From contig LS997566.1 in NCBI GenBank assembly GCA_000469685.2, forward strand, positions 36,004,420-36,068,419: a stretch of DNA of 64,000 nt. The letters run 5' to 3'. Each line of letters begins with the position of its first letter. Positions within the stretch are counted from its first letter, which is position 1. Of the stretch, positions 34,570 through 47,780 are shown piece by piece. The DNA comes from Haemonchus contortus. Its lineage: Eukaryota > Nematoda > Chromadorea > Rhabditida > Trichostrongylidae. A program made the position numbers and the translations under genes. A model generated the notes under the pieces. That model saw only the letters and a list, made by a program, of their open reading frames with translations. It did not search any database and was not told the origin of the DNA.

Positions 34570-37475
34570 CTCCTCCATACTCTCACATAAATACTGCATT
34601 CATACTTCTACTTATTGTTTTACAGCGATTTCAATTTTCGCATTACTTTTAACCAATCTATACTATTTTCTCCAAATCAGTTTGAAGAATTCTTAAAACT
34701 TGACTAACTTCACATTATGCCAAGGTCGGTGACGGCAAATGATATCATCTTTCCGTACACCACATTCCATTGCTTGTTTTGAATTCCGTAATTAATGCTC
34801 ACCCAGCCAATCCAGTATTTCATTCTTCTAACAACAAGATTAACAACCCGTGTCAGACTTGCCCACAACTATTAGAATATTGATGTGCACTTTGGTTGAA
34901 ACCCTATTTAATATTTATTGATTCTAACTTGCCGACAAAGTGTCATGCGGAAGTCAATTTCGATTCGAAATTTTGCACGTTAGCAAGTTTTTTTTACTAT
35001 TTCGGAATGCCTCTGCCCAGTCGCCTAGCTCTTCGAACGGCGTCAATTTTTCAGAATATCACCCCATGCCAATATTATCAGCTGCATGCCAGGCATCTGA
35101 CAGGAAAGTAGTAACGATGTTCAGGTCATTTGTTGAAAGCATTGGAAATATTGCAATAGAGAGGGAAGCATTTCCGTAAATTCCCAAAAGTTCAACACAA
35201 GACTTAGCCCTAGCCCTATGTAATGCCCTACAAAAATGCTGGCTGGCTTCATTAACAATCCTGATCCAGTAATTGGAAAAAGACCTTCAAACAGGGTACT
35301 TTTCTGATACAGAGAGTCCATGATGCATGACTGATCTTCTAGTAGACTCTTATCTCTCTACAGACACCCTCACAGATCCAATAGTCCTTGTCATTCTTTT
35401 CATTAAGGTGAATAGATCCACTACACTACACATGGCCAGCCCCAATCCGATTCCATGACCAACCAAGGTGTTGACAAGGTTATTTAGAAGAAAATAAATA
35501 AATGGATGAAATAACAGGGCGGGATGGTAAGATGTAAAGAAAAATAAATTCCAATGAAATTCCTTCCTTGTCGAGTAAACCTCGCCAAACCCTCTCATCT
35601 CAAAAGTTTTACTTTTTATTTGAATTTCTAAAATTAGGCCAATCTTCTCGAAACATCCTGCCCTCGCCCTGAACCGGTCTTTTTTACAAATGATTCGGGC
35701 TTTGCAAAAAACTCGTTGAGAATGAGCGATGTATCCCCGGCGAATATCTCACTATCATTCAGATTTTCAAATAACTGATGCCCCTATCTGTCCCACGGAC
35801 GGCCGTAATCAGATTTCCGAAGATGTTCGCACTTCTCCCAGTGGAATGCGTGGTCACTGCTCTATGGACAAATCCTTTTCGAACATCGATCAACACAGCA
35901 ATAAATCAGAAGTGGCGCTTCAAGTGACCAAACGTTCCTCTAGGGAGATCGTTATATAATCGCCATAGAAACTCGTGTCCACCAACCATCTTTGCTCTCA
36001 GTGACAAACTAGTTCTACACGGGTTCAATTCGAAATTTCTGTCGAAATAACATCCAGAAATGATGGTCCGCAGATGTTCATGAAAGCTCTCCGCTCTATT
36101 TTCCCCATATTATTCACATCTGTGTTCATCGCTCATCGCTATAGTCGCTCACATTATACAAAGAGGATTATTCGGATTATCTCACGCATACGAGCTCATC
36201 ACTTCAGGAAAATTGATGGCCTGAGAGACAAAGTGGCCGTTCAGTCTAGTCGCTCAGATGAATTTTTCACATTCACTCGATGAAATTGGGCTCATAGTGG
36301 GAAAATCTTCGTAGCACAACATTGTTTGGACCCGCTCCCTGCCTCCACTGAAATGCCATCTTCTTCATTCTCAGCGAATCCGTTCGGGAGCTATTCAATG
36401 ATAGTAACTTTCTATGGCTTCTGTTGTTGTTTTTTGGCTTCCAAGAAGCACTACTGATTCCACTCCAACCTCCGACGTCTATTCCTGTTAAATTAGCATC
36501 GCATAAGCTCGATAAGCTTTTCCTAAGCCATGGTCCTTGCTCTTGTCAGATTGATGATCGCGTTTCTATCGCCAGTGAGTCCTCTTCACGGCTTTCCGTC
36601 ACAGCCTGATAATGGCATTCTACCATTGCTGATCCTAAGGTCCTTCCCGAAAACCACGATATTAAATCATAACGTTCATCGCCGCACAATCACTGTCATT
36701 AATACGACCCATTTATATTCCGATGTAATCCATCTACGTCAAATGTCGAACTCGGGTCGGGAACGGCATAGTGGCTGCAGCGTACGGTGTCCCCATGATG
36801 GACCTTGGCTTCGAACGGTTGAGTAAATACGGGCTATTTTTAAGTCCCATATGTGACTGGAACAGATTCCTGCTATTATTAAAGACCAACAATTATTCTT
36901 GAAGTTAATTTGAGTCAACAATCTGAGCCATCCCTGTGCCATGACACAGCTACTTATAGACATATAATATGGATTGACGTCTGTACAGGGCAACGATTAC
37001 TTATTTAAAGAAATGCAGAAATTGCATAATTTAGACTAAAAATATGCAAGTATAATCGACTCCTTTTTCCGATGACTAACTGTTAAGTACTCAATATGCA
37101 AAAGAAGTATTGAGCTTCATACATCGAGATTAGGTCCCTCCAGGTTAGGGTCTCACGCCTAATCCCTTTATTTACCTTTTTCTATCGAACTTTTAGTTTT
37201 ATTACCTTCCCATAAGTCTGCACGCCAAACATTCAATCCAAGCTTTACATCAGCCTTTTGTTTCCCAGAACTCACAATCAGATTTCCCGTATAGATTTCT
37301 GAATGGAGACAACGATGGCTGGGAAAAAACATATCGCGATGTAAGCTAAGCCAACAATAATACACTGAAGAAAAATCTTCTTCATTCATTCCTCCAAACT
37401 TTTAATGCAACTTTTCCACGCTTTCCCACACCCGTGGTTTCCGGAAAGAAAAGTTGGCGCCAAGTTCAGGGGCAG
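34570..37475. other. intergenic, no confirmed gene
   Basis: Several + strand ORFs (35729-35959, 36074-36283, 36530-36826) overlap in this stretch. The one at 35729 reads ICPTDGRNQISEDVRTSPSG after an acceptor-like CATTCAG and could be an exon. No coherent model could be built. Confidence 0.35.
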
Positions 37476-37479
37476 AGGT

Positions 37480-37511
37480 GGGGGGGGGGGGCGGTAGGGG
37501 AGGGAAGGGGG
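37480..37511 (+). other. G-rich run with quadruplex potential
   Basis: A run of about 12 G is followed by CGGTAGGGGAGGGAAGGGGG, so at least four G-tracts of three or more lie within 32 nt. No gene is adjacent. Confidence 0.6.
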
Positions 37512-38281
37512 CACTGTTTTGCCAATGAAAATGGCATTTACCCAACAAATTCACCCTGAACTATTTTACCCTTTCTGAGTCGATCGTCTGAGTTGAACTC
37601 GCCAACCAAAGCCAACCCACACCTGCCCTGGGTTGAATACGCCCTGTCTTCGACAACTAGAACACTTCTTCAACGAAGATTCATAGGCTTTGTTGCCCAT
37701 AGAGCGGCCGTGAGCGTGGCGCATCTTCAGTGAACTGTCCAACAACAGTCATTTTTGTGTTCTGTGAAGGTACCCATCGAATTAGAGAAGTATATTTCCG
37801 TCATCAATGAGAAATATGAAAGATCCCCAGGACCTCAGCTTCCATCGGCAAATTGGAGGGAGCCGCTAGCCGCTTGAGTATGCTTCATTCCTCTGCATGT
37901 CCCTGGATGTAACTTTTCAACTGCGAAGCTAGCCACTCGACTTCCCAACACCTCGTTGCCCATAGATCCTTACGATGGAAAAAACTTCCCGTCGCACCGC
38001 TTTTTGCCTGTAATAGGCCATCATGGTACGATCCCACATTAGCAGTGCATTCACGAAATGGATCTTCTGGGACGAACGATGGTCGCATAGCGATAAAATG
38101 GCTCACATCATGGTCGCTCCTTCGCAAAATGACGACGACAGGTGGGCAATTTTCTTTAAACATCACGGGAAGCTACTCTCCGAAAGAATTCGATGGATGT
38201 CGGAAGTTATTGATTGATTCACATAAAACTCCATCCAAAAAGAACACTAAACTTTTTTGAATGGAATATCTAAAATCGGGC

Positions 38282-38556
38282 GAAGGTGGCGTAATAGCTC
38301 TAACACGTACGCATAATCCAGGGATCAAATCCCGGATCAACACTCATCCAGGCCAACCAAGCCTCCCATTCCTCCGGGGTAGGGCAACTGGTACTGAGCT
38401 CATCTGGGGGGATAAAAGCATTGACTTGCTTATCGACTGGCCAGCACAAGTCAATACAGGCCATAATGCCTCGAACCACCACTACGATTCTGAATAGAAT
38501 TCGAATGCGGGGCGCATCTCAGAACGGAATTGATTGACGCCTGAGACTTTACCATT
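38282..38556 (+). repeat. SINE-like element
   Basis: The head GGTGGCGTAATAGCTCTAAC and the B-box-like GGGATCAAATCCC are followed by CAACCAAGCCTCCCATTCC, GATAAAAGCATTGACTTG and CACTACGATTCTGAATAG. The 3' end is GGAATTGATTGACGCC. It matches the copy at 25960 along its length. Confidence 0.7.
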
Positions 38557-38583
38557 TATTCAAAGGAGGAAACCACAACGATT

Positions 38584-38631
38584 GCAAAGGAGGAGTTCGA
38601 CGACAAAGGAATCGTCGAACTCCTCCTTCGC
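38584..38631. repeat. near-perfect 17-bp-stem hairpin
   Basis: The left arm AAGGAGGAGTTCGACGA is followed by loop CAAAGGAA and the exact complement. One mismatch and two more pairs extend the base. It lies just downstream of the SINE-like copy. It could form a cruciform or act as a terminator-like RNA hairpin; no role is shown. Confidence 0.7.
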
Positions 38632-40028
38632 ATTAGTTCTTGTGCCACTATCCTCCTCAGTTTCGCCCTTACTTTCTCCGTTGCCTGACATTGCTCCGTA
38701 CGTGGCCATTTTTCAAGTGGTAACTGTGCGCTGTCGGTGAAAAGATTGATGGTATCTCCACGTGTTGGACACGAAAAAGAAGTGTCCTTAGAGAAAGGTC
38801 AACCGCTCCAAAAGCCATTTACACATCAGACGATGCTCTTCGAAATTTATAGCATTTGTAACGAACTTTTCTGTCAACTAATTAGATCATTAATTAGTTT
38901 TCCGTGTCTTTATTGATCGTTCATTTCATCGATTTCTGAAAGGCCTGGACCTGGTCGGCTTTCAGCAAGACCAGGCCACAGCTTACCAGTATTCTCCATT
39001 CCCAGAGAAACTGTGCAACCATCTATCTCCGAGTATGACTGAAGGGGGTTACGGTGGTAGAGCTAAAGTGGCGATGCCGTTTTTTGAAGATCCCAACCGG
39101 CCCAGAACATCCAAGACTCTCCTCCCACTCAGATTGACGCTTTAGTAGGGCACTCATCCGAAAGTATAAAAACACTGAATCGAGCAGACTCCAAGTACTC
39201 TCTTGCTGTGACGTCGACATTATAGCCTAAGATGGGTTGTATTTTGCGCCTCAGTAGGCACAAAAGCAGTTCCATTTCGAATGAGCTGATTACGCTGCCC
39301 TTACTCGGAACGTAAGATCCTTCAAAATGAGATTAGGTCAATAGGATAATTTTGACTATGAACACGTCCTCTACTGACACCCGGTTTCCGTGGAACCAAA
39401 CTCAAATAGACCGCATCGAAGTGCATCTCAGCATTAATTAGTTTCAGCCTGATCTTCTGCTCTAGTTCTGCGCCATTACCAACAGTCAATCTCCTTCCAC
39501 TTCACCCTTTTCGACATCACCATTAAGTCAGACAAGTGGAATCACTATCATGTCTACCCCGGCCGTACCACTCGTCGTCGAAAGGCAATACCGGTCATGA
39601 TCCCTAGTCGTATCACACACCCATTTGTTTCTTGTTCGCTATTGAAATTTTGCTGGGCATTTTAGAGATGTTCCTGGAGGTAGAGCCACAAGCAGTTCTT
39701 CCTCTGAGCTTTAGCGGACATGAGGGATGAGAATTCTGATTATGATTGATCCCACCTTGGGCCCGTTGCATTCGACTTCTATACTAAATTATTGTGGAAG
39801 TTGAACGACCCTTTTTCCACGAAATGACATCCGAAACCGATCGACGTGCAATTTTGGTGAATTCAGTCTCCCGAACAATTCCGATACCAACGTTGTCCTG
39901 TGATTTGCTGACGACGACGATAGTTATGAGGATCACCCAAAATCCGATCGTCGAATTATGCACGCGATGTGAACGTGACGCCTCTTGACGCAAACCCCAT
40001 CGTTACGCCATTGGACGTGGTATATGTA

Positions 40029-41299
40029 CAGGGTGTCCCAAAATCATTTGCGCCGATTTATAGCAATATATTTGAAAATTCTCAACTGCGAAAGACGATA
40101 GAATTTCTATACACGCTAGCTAACACTATGTGCTACAACATGCTGAAGTCGCATTTCAAAATATCCCCCGTGAGCGCGAATAGAAGTCAAATTTTGCTTT
40201 CGACTTGATCGCATGTGGCACGCAGGTATCCTTCTCCATTTCTCCCCAGCCGTCCTCCAGCTTTTGCATTCTAGAACTCCAAACTGGGACTGCAAACTCG
40301 ACGGGTTCTCTTCTAATCAGGGACCATTCGTGGGATTAAATGAGTCAAGTTCTGGGAAATAGGATGACCATTCCTCTTCACCAATGAAGTCGGGCAGCTG
40401 TCGTTGGCACCACTCGCGGGCAAGCTTGCCTCTGTGGGCTGGAGTAGCGTCCTGTTGGAAGGACTATGAGATGTTTCAGAAAACGTAGTCGGATCAATGT
40501 CTTATTTACTTCCATTAGTACGCCGTTTGAGTACTGGTCTTGGTCAGTTTTCACGCCTACCCCGAAGAAACCACGAGCGGCTTACCCTTGGCAGTGATTT
40601 CCTCGAAAAACATCATTTTACTGTTCCGATAACAACCTTTTTGTGAGATATTACACGCTGGATGTTTCTTTCCTTATCGCGAACGTTTTGGTTGTTGAGG
40701 GATGGTTTTATCGTAAAAAATTTTTTTGATTAGAGAAAACGACGAAGGGTTGCGTGTCATCACTCGAGTGGGTCTGCGACTTTCTGCATTTTTTGGCCCT
40801 GCAGAATCTATTGAGATCAGGATTGGAGCATACGATAGGAATGGTAGTGAGGCTTCTGCATGGCATTCTTCCATCGCGATAACTCCTGTAAGCCGTGCCC
40901 GTTGACTTCCTTTTGATGGGTCGCCCAGAATCCCGACCGATTGGCATACGGACCATTTTAATAGTCCTATCTTCAGAAACATTCTACCTTTCTGCCTTTC
41001 CTGGTTTGTCTCTGATTCGATCTTCTTTTCTATACCGTTTAATAGCCTCCTATACGGTTATTAGAAAAATCCCAAAGAATTTCATAACGCCCTTCCACTT
41101 CTCGCGCGTCAATGATTGCAAGTGGCATTGAATGAGCCTCCTCCAACTGAAAGATAATGGGAGTTCCACATCAGCAACCATGCATATTGCAAGGGAACCT
41201 TCTTATGCAACTAATTAATAACAGGTTATGTGAATTTGATAAATTATTTCTACTCTAAAAATTACTGAACTTTGGCGCAAATAATTTTGGGACACCCTG
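40029..41299 (-). mobile_element. decayed Tc1/mariner-superfamily transposon
   Basis: It is bounded by TA (40027-40028 and 41300-41301). The inverted termini start CAGGGTGTCCCAAAATCATT on the left and CAGGGTGTCCCAAAATTATT on the right, matching for about 26 bp. The 1271-bp interior encodes pieces of a transposase on the minus strand: SGRPIKRKSTGTAYRSYR (DNA-binding region, about 40900), PFVVFSNQKNF where the family has a VFSDEK-type catalytic motif, and GVKTDQDQYSNGVLMEVNK further on. Several stops and frame changes break it, so it is a pseudogene. Termini of this type mark the maT/ITmD37-like branch in nematodes and insects. Confidence 0.75.
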
Positions 41300-41309
41300 T
41301 ATGTATGTA

Positions 41310-42945
41310 TGTTGCGACTGGCACTTGTATACAGCCGGAAGTCGATCCATGGACTATCAACATGGCAGCGGCACTTTTCATCCTCTCTTGATCCTTATAC
41401 AGGCTGCGATGAGGTTTATGCTGATCTTGATGCTTTTTTATTTCCCTTTTATAGATGTCCAATTGTGAACAAGTATCAGAAGTAATAATTCCTCCGCAAA
41501 TGGGTTTGAACACCCAAAGGCTGTCGCGATTTGCGAATTGCCTCGTTGCCGACTTGTGTCTGGAGCGAAGCAGTACGACTAGTTTTTCGAGTTGTCCTCA
41601 AAGCACTCGTAAAACGCAACGCATTTGGCCACATTAGAGAATCATCGCACTCCCGCCAGCTTACAACGATGATCATACCTTCAAATGAGTCCTGGTCTTA
41701 CTGGCAGTGCTCTGTGGACAGACACCGTTACTACTTCCCACGTTCAGAATTCGGCATCGTTCAAATCTCCAATCAAGTCTCCTTTCTTTCTGGGATTCGG
41801 GTGAGGCGTGCATGGTACTCCAGGAGAATAGAATTGGCGGCTTTTGCGCTTTCAGTTCTTGCAAATCATTGTGCAAATGGAAATTTTTTTATTTATATAT
41901 AACCTGGATCGAAAAAAAATATTTTTTTAAAATTTAGCTCCTAAATAGTTGAAAATTTGACTCTCATAACGGAGGCTTCGGTTTTAAATAAACCTATGCA
42001 AAATCTTTGGGCGTGGCTTGATTTAGACTTTAACCAGTATGCATGTGCATGCATGCGGGTATGTCCGAGTACGAGATTTATTCGGTTAGTCGCCGCCGTC
42101 TCCGCATCAGTTGGCTTGCAATGACGACGACTTCAATCAACACTCTCTACACTAGTTATGTATAGATTCTATTCACACGGCAACATTACTACGATTACAA
42201 AACATCTAAGAGGGGGTGAACTCGTCTCGTCTGTGGGGGCGGGGCTTGGCTCGATTGTTTGCTTCGCTACTCATCGTTGTCGAGTACCAGCGTTTCTTTA
42301 TCTAGTCGAACCTCCCACACCTCGTTCTCATTTGTTAGCTGTGATATCCGGCACATTCTTCAACATGATGTGTGTAGTCGTTCATTTTCTCATCGGGAAA
42401 CTCGTACGCCACATGATCGGGAGCTCATTTTCACTTATCTATGTAAGGGTGTTCATTATATTGTGTTCTGTTTCTAATTTAGTCGTTCTCCTCGAGCCTA
42501 TTCGGCATGCTCTTTTTCGATTGAAGAATTAATTATTCATCGTCCAAGCTATTTATTTTCACACTCACCAACGACAGTAACCCATATTTCAAGTAATTTA
42601 CAATCTCAGAACATATAAGGCCATCCACAATAGTCACAATAAACGTAACTGGTGAAAGAGGGCAAAAGCAGGTAGTAAAGTGGTTCAGGTACGAACTCCT
42701 CCACTCCTCATCCCTGTGTTCCACTCAATCATCTCTGGTTTTTCACGGTCTGCTAGAAAACCCTTTTTCAAAACGACCTATCCCTTTCAGAGGGCTTCCC
42801 AAAGCTTTCCCAGCTACCTAGAGCCATTCGGCAATTGACGGAGCTCTGTTGCAGACAGCTAACGCGTTGGGTATTTGGGCGAATCTAATTAGCACTAAGC
42901 CGTACATATAACGGCCGTCATCGTTATTGATTGGACATTAACTAT
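41310..42945. other. intergenic, no recognisable gene
   Basis: Overlapping short ORFs lie on both strands at 41455-42530. The frame at 42158-42532 contains a hydrophobic stretch but no splice context or family signature. Confidence 0.4.
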
Positions 42946-42950
42946 TACTC

Positions 42951-44395
42951 ACCAGGGAAGGATCCCAAGTCGAAGTGGCCATTTGAAATGGGACCTACAC
43001 TGCTGGACGTGTTTTTGGATGCTGATTTCGAATCTGCTTTCAAAATTTGCCGAGCGTTCCTGTGAACGGAGTTATGAGGGTGGTTTTAGGGAGCTTAACA
43101 TAAGAAAACTTAAATTACATGGATGCGCCTTTCTTCTCAACGGCGGCTTGGTGTGGTGGTAAGCGTGACGCCTCATGTGCGGGAGTCCAGGGTTCAGATT
43201 TTGTGGAGAACGGAATTTTTGCATTACATGGAATTTTTCCCTTAAAGACTAGAAAATGCTCTCATTGTGATTTTATCACGTTTTATGTCCTTTTGCTGAT
43301 ATTTATTCACATAAAGTAATACTTCAGTTTTACTCGCATGCCCCCTCACTCCAGGATCACAGTAGGATAACTTTTGCCACTTGAATGATCAAATGTGATA
43401 CTCTACACGAAATGCTTGTAACAAAGAACTTCTCACAATGGAAGCAAGGGATGAAAAAGATTTCGTCACAGCACATTGCTTCACAGTTGCTGACCCCAAA
43501 TCAGAAAGAAACAGAATTGTGCAGGCGTCCTAAAATCACCCGGGTATTCAAGTAGCCGGCGCCATACCATGATTAAAGAGGAATTTCCTGGATCTAACAG
43601 CGCAGAAATAAAAGTAGACAAGCGATAGTAGGCGGAAATGGGGTTCCGAGTGTACACGCAAAAGTTGAGATCATGAGCTATTACATATGTATGAGGTGGT
43701 GCGTTTAACCATGTTTCTAAAAGAATGATCTGAAGAGGCTTCTGTAGGCTGTATTAGCCTCCTGGAAGCCTCGAGGAAAGTGCAATTCCCTTCACCTGCT
43801 TTTTTGGAGGTAAGACGCACTGAATAGCTTTCTGGTCTGTGAATGATATCCACGAGTCCATGGTCAACAGTGTCGGTGTTGGTGGGTCCGGAGCTGCTAC
43901 GCACCATCGCACCCATTCTAGCCCCAACACCCACTTTAGCATCACCATTGCTCGTCATATGCCTTGTTCTCGCCAGGAACTCCAAATGTTGCTGAAGAAT
44001 CTCCTACTCGGTAACAGGTAGGTAGGTAGGAGAAGGCATCAGCAAAGACTCAAAACTTCATAGCACGTGATAAAATCACCGTGACAGTAGTTTTTAGTCC
44101 TTAAGGGAAAAATTCCATATAATGCAAAAATTCCATCCCCCACAAAACTTGAACCACAGTCTCAGGCACATGAAGCGTCACGCTTACCACCACACCAAGC
44201 CGCAGTTGGAAGGAAAGGCGCATCCATGTAATTTAAGTTTTCTTATGTTAAGCTCCCTAAAACCACCCTCATAACTTTGTTCACAGGAACGCTCGGCAAA
44301 TTTGGAAAGCAGATTCGAACTCAGCATCCAAAAACACGTCCAGCAGTGTAGGTCCCATTTCAAATGGCCACTTCGACTTGGGATCCTTCCCTGGT
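42951..44395. mobile_element. 1.4-kb foldback transposon with arms of about 335 bp
   Basis: The left arm (42951 to about 43288) begins ACCAGGGAAGGATCCCAAG and reappears reversed as the right arm (about 44062-44395, ending CTTGGGATCCTTCCCTGGT). The arms stay alignable to the GATTTTATCACG / CGTGATAAAATC words at their inner ends. Each arm carries a tRNA-like segment, GTGTGGTGGTAAGCGTGACG followed by AGGGTTCAGATTTT. The 770-bp centre has no recognisable transposase; the ORF at 43671-43985 shows no motif. No clear target-site duplication was seen. Confidence 0.85.
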
Positions 44396-44399
44396 CAGC

Positions 44400-46690
44400 T
44401 GGATCTAGTTGATGCCAACGTTGTTATTGCATTGGGTCCCAGCTGATGACAGGGGCTTTGATTTGGACATCTGTTTGAACAATGTATGGCTTGGATTATT
44501 GCCCGATGGATTCAGTTGTTTTCCCCGCTGTTTTTATTTACCTGCTATGATTCTGTTGCTGTTGTCAAGACTACAATCGGCCATCAGCTTCACTATTCAT
44601 CTGACTACCAGGCTTCTTTGAAGTCTATTATCTCCCATTTTTTCACGCTCATCGCTTAAAAATATATTAGTAAATGTAAACAAAATAAACAACAAGAAAT
44701 AACAATATAATACGCCTAATCTACCGAACAAATAGTAGCAACAATTAATTAAATATAAAACGATAAGAATCGGAAGAGGTATGCATGTATGGTGGCCCCT
44801 TCAATCACGTCAGGGAATGCGCCATGTATTTGGCTATTGCCTTGTATCAAAGCGGCGTAACGTAGGTGCTCAAATTTTCTGAGGTGGTTTTTTGGGATCA
44901 GGCGATATTCAAATCGCTTATCATATTCTGTTAAGGCAAAAAATATTTCTCATGAATTTCGCACTGATTATTCCCAATAATTTATTTTAAACTCGTTCTC
45001 TAGAAATCAAACCCACTCAAGCATGAAAAGTTGTTTCCGTCAAAAAACCACTTTTTCATGCTTCAGAACTCCTTTACTCGACGCTTTCACTTTACTATGC
45101 ACCAAGTGGAACAAAAAATATGTTCCCTGAATGTTTTACGGTGTTATTGAGCTAAAGCTAAAGCTGCTCATTTGGTTGAAGCCAGTCGAACACATAATCC
45201 TTCACCGTATGGCTTTATGTCCACATGGTAACCATAACGACATAGTTTACGATTATAACGTCTTTCCGTATTTCCCCATAATCCCGTCGAATGGCTAAAG
45301 TGATGTATCACTCTAGACATCCTACACTAACGACAGTCATTCATTACCACTTTGAATTGTTTTTAGTGCCACGTCGTTCTTGTCCTTTCTCCTTCCTGGT
45401 TTCTTTTTAACCATACTCGAAGCAATAGACGACGAGTTGCTCTCGGTTTGGGAGTTTCCTTTGATTCCAATAATATTTTCATCGCCTTCTTCCCTGCCTA
45501 ATTTCACTCCTCCGCTACCACATCGTCACTACTAGAAGGCGGAGTTTGGAGCAGGAGGCGGGATTTGCACTACTCCCACTTATTTCTGTCATTTATCACT
45601 AGAGTATCGGTTGACCATTCATTGCATGAATGTCACATGTCATTTGCCTGTAGCCGCTTCTTTTTTCGGGTATTTCCCAACATTCCCGTGCAAGTATGCC
45701 TCGTGGCCCCTAGCAGGTTCTTTTCCAGATATAGCATTGCTTCCCCCCCCCCCTGCCTAAACCGCTTACTCCTTTAGCTCGAAGTGTGCCTCATCATTAC
45801 TGAATATCTGCTAGCCTGCCCAGACAGTGCTTCGCCCAAACAGAAGATCATTAGGTATCTGAGTGAGGGCTTTGTTCCTGGCATTAAACCAGAGAGGTTC
45901 GTGAATAAATTAGAGGACCAGATCTCGGCCTGAGCCAGGAAAAATGCGAATGTAGTCCGTTAATATATCATGTCCATCGAAAAAGTGGAAATTCCTAGCC
46001 AGTCTGGACGGCATACAATCAATCTGCACTTGTCCATTTCAGTGTTCCAATAGTGCACTGTTTATCGATGACTTCAACGATACGTTCCACAGCTCATCCA
46101 TATGGAAATTTTGCTCGTTATTCATGCAATATCTGAGCGGTGATGGTGTTGATCGGCTCCCAGAATTTTCTTGAAAAGTGATGTGTTCAACAGAGCACCC
46201 ATCGACTATTTGAGTGACTTTGATTTCGTTGCAATGATTGCTAGGCTAAAGCTCATTGGTGGTACAGCTATGTATTACGGGCGCAGTCTATGGACAGAAT
46301 TCGGACCGAATTCGAACCTTCCACTTTCGCACAATCAAGTATTTACTTAAGTAACTGTCGAGCAGGCAAAAACTTCGAATTGCCCTGCCCTAAGAAGGCG
46401 ATAGTCGCAAATGCAAACTCATGGGGAGCATCAAGTGATATCATCCTCAGAAATGGATTAAAGAATTGATATCGAGCACAGTCCAATCTGAGGAACATTG
46501 CGGACTGCATTATGTGACATCCGGCTCTTTTCATGTATCTCTTGTCCTCCATCTATATTTACGATTTTAAAATCATTCCATCAAAAATGTAGAGAAACAA
46601 ATATTTTCATGGAGCTCCCAGTGGAAGTAATTTTCCAATTTCAATTTGAAATTAACTGAAGGAGGAATCCTGACTTGCCAGAAGCCACAT
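44400..46690. other. intergenic, no recognisable gene
   Basis: AT-rich sequence with a C-run at 45742-45754 and short ORFs only (45565-45777, 46343-46552). Nothing can be assigned. Confidence 0.45.
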
Positions 46691-46696
46691 CCACCC

Positions 46697-46791
46697 GTGC
46701 ACTTTTGCCATGTTAGAAATAAAATGCGTTGGTATGTGCACGAACTGAGCACATACCAACGCAGCTTATTTCTAACATGGCAAGGGTGCAC
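46697..46791. repeat. 95-nt hairpin with stem of about 43 bp
   Basis: The left arm starts GTGCAC and continues TGCCATGTTAGAAATAAAATG. The right arm returns CATTTTATTTC-like sequence (GCTTATTTCTAACATGGCA) and ends GGGTGCAC. The loop is about 9 nt (ACGAACTGA). The inner 13 pairs (GCGTTGGTATGTGC) are perfect and the outer part has a few mismatches. Length and imperfect pairing resemble a microRNA precursor, but a snap-back repeat is equally possible. Confidence 0.7.
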
Positions 46792-47763
46792 AGGTCCAAA
46801 GCGTGCATACTCACGTTTCGCCTAGTATGTACTCATCAGCAGGGTTCAAATTCCAGTCTTTCACAGTCAGACTAGCTAGCCACGTTTACCTCTAGGATGG
46901 TACGATATTCTTAGCCGGGCCACAGATGAACCGGCGGCTCACTAGCCAGTTACCGTCGAGCAAAAGTGACGACAATGGTAGTCTAACTTACCTTCTTCCG
47001 ATAGGAATATGACGCCATAATGGCGATATAATTTTTGAAAATATTAGTATTATCAATGTATTCACCATTTATTTGGGTTCCATGTAACAAATTTGTCGAT
47101 TCCCGATGTGCTAACTTGTCAGGCATCCACTATCCAGTTACACCATAAGCTAATCCAGTGCTTTTTCACTTTCACTGACGTCAAGGGGAAATGTGGGAAG
47201 AATAAAAGAGAAGCTCGCGAAGCAGCAGTGAATATTTTTATCGCATAAATGAAAGAATGATAAGGTTTCACTGCATCACCAGCTTCACTTGAACTATTTT
47301 GATATAGAGATATATTTAGTCAATCCCTTGAAAATCTCTGTAAGGAGTGAATACCCAGGATAGACGCAATCGCTCAAGAAGCCTCTGAGAGAGGGGATTT
47401 CGACTCATCTATTCGTCATCCTTATCAGAATCTATCCTCGGCTCAGGATCCGCACTACATTTAATTAATTGAAAAATCTCGTATTTCGTAAGAGCAAAGC
47501 CATACAGTGGATTTTGAGGACTTCACAAACTTCTCAAGAAATTGTTTCACCGATGCCTTCTCAAATTCCTTGATTCTTCACAAACACTGCTTCGATCCCA
47601 CCGATTCTGAAGATGCTGATAGCTTTCTACATCTATTCTTCCTCCTTTTTTACACTGAGACTTGCCGACTTTTAGCCTTGTTGATTTTTACTTTCGTTGA
47701 TTTTGCCGTAACTTTGTCACGACTGGTCACTCTCCGCAACCACTTCAGATATATCGTTTTTTC

Positions 47764-47780
47764 AGGTCCACCGTGATGTG
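47764..47780 (+). promoter_or_regulatory. acceptor and short 5' leader of the tetraspan gene
   Basis: TCGTTTTTTCAG ends at 47765, 15 nt before the ATG at 47781. No upstream coding exon in phase was found. In nematodes such a T-rich acceptor just before the start commonly receives a spliced leader. An out-of-frame ATG at 47776 is closed at once by TGA. Confidence 0.5.
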
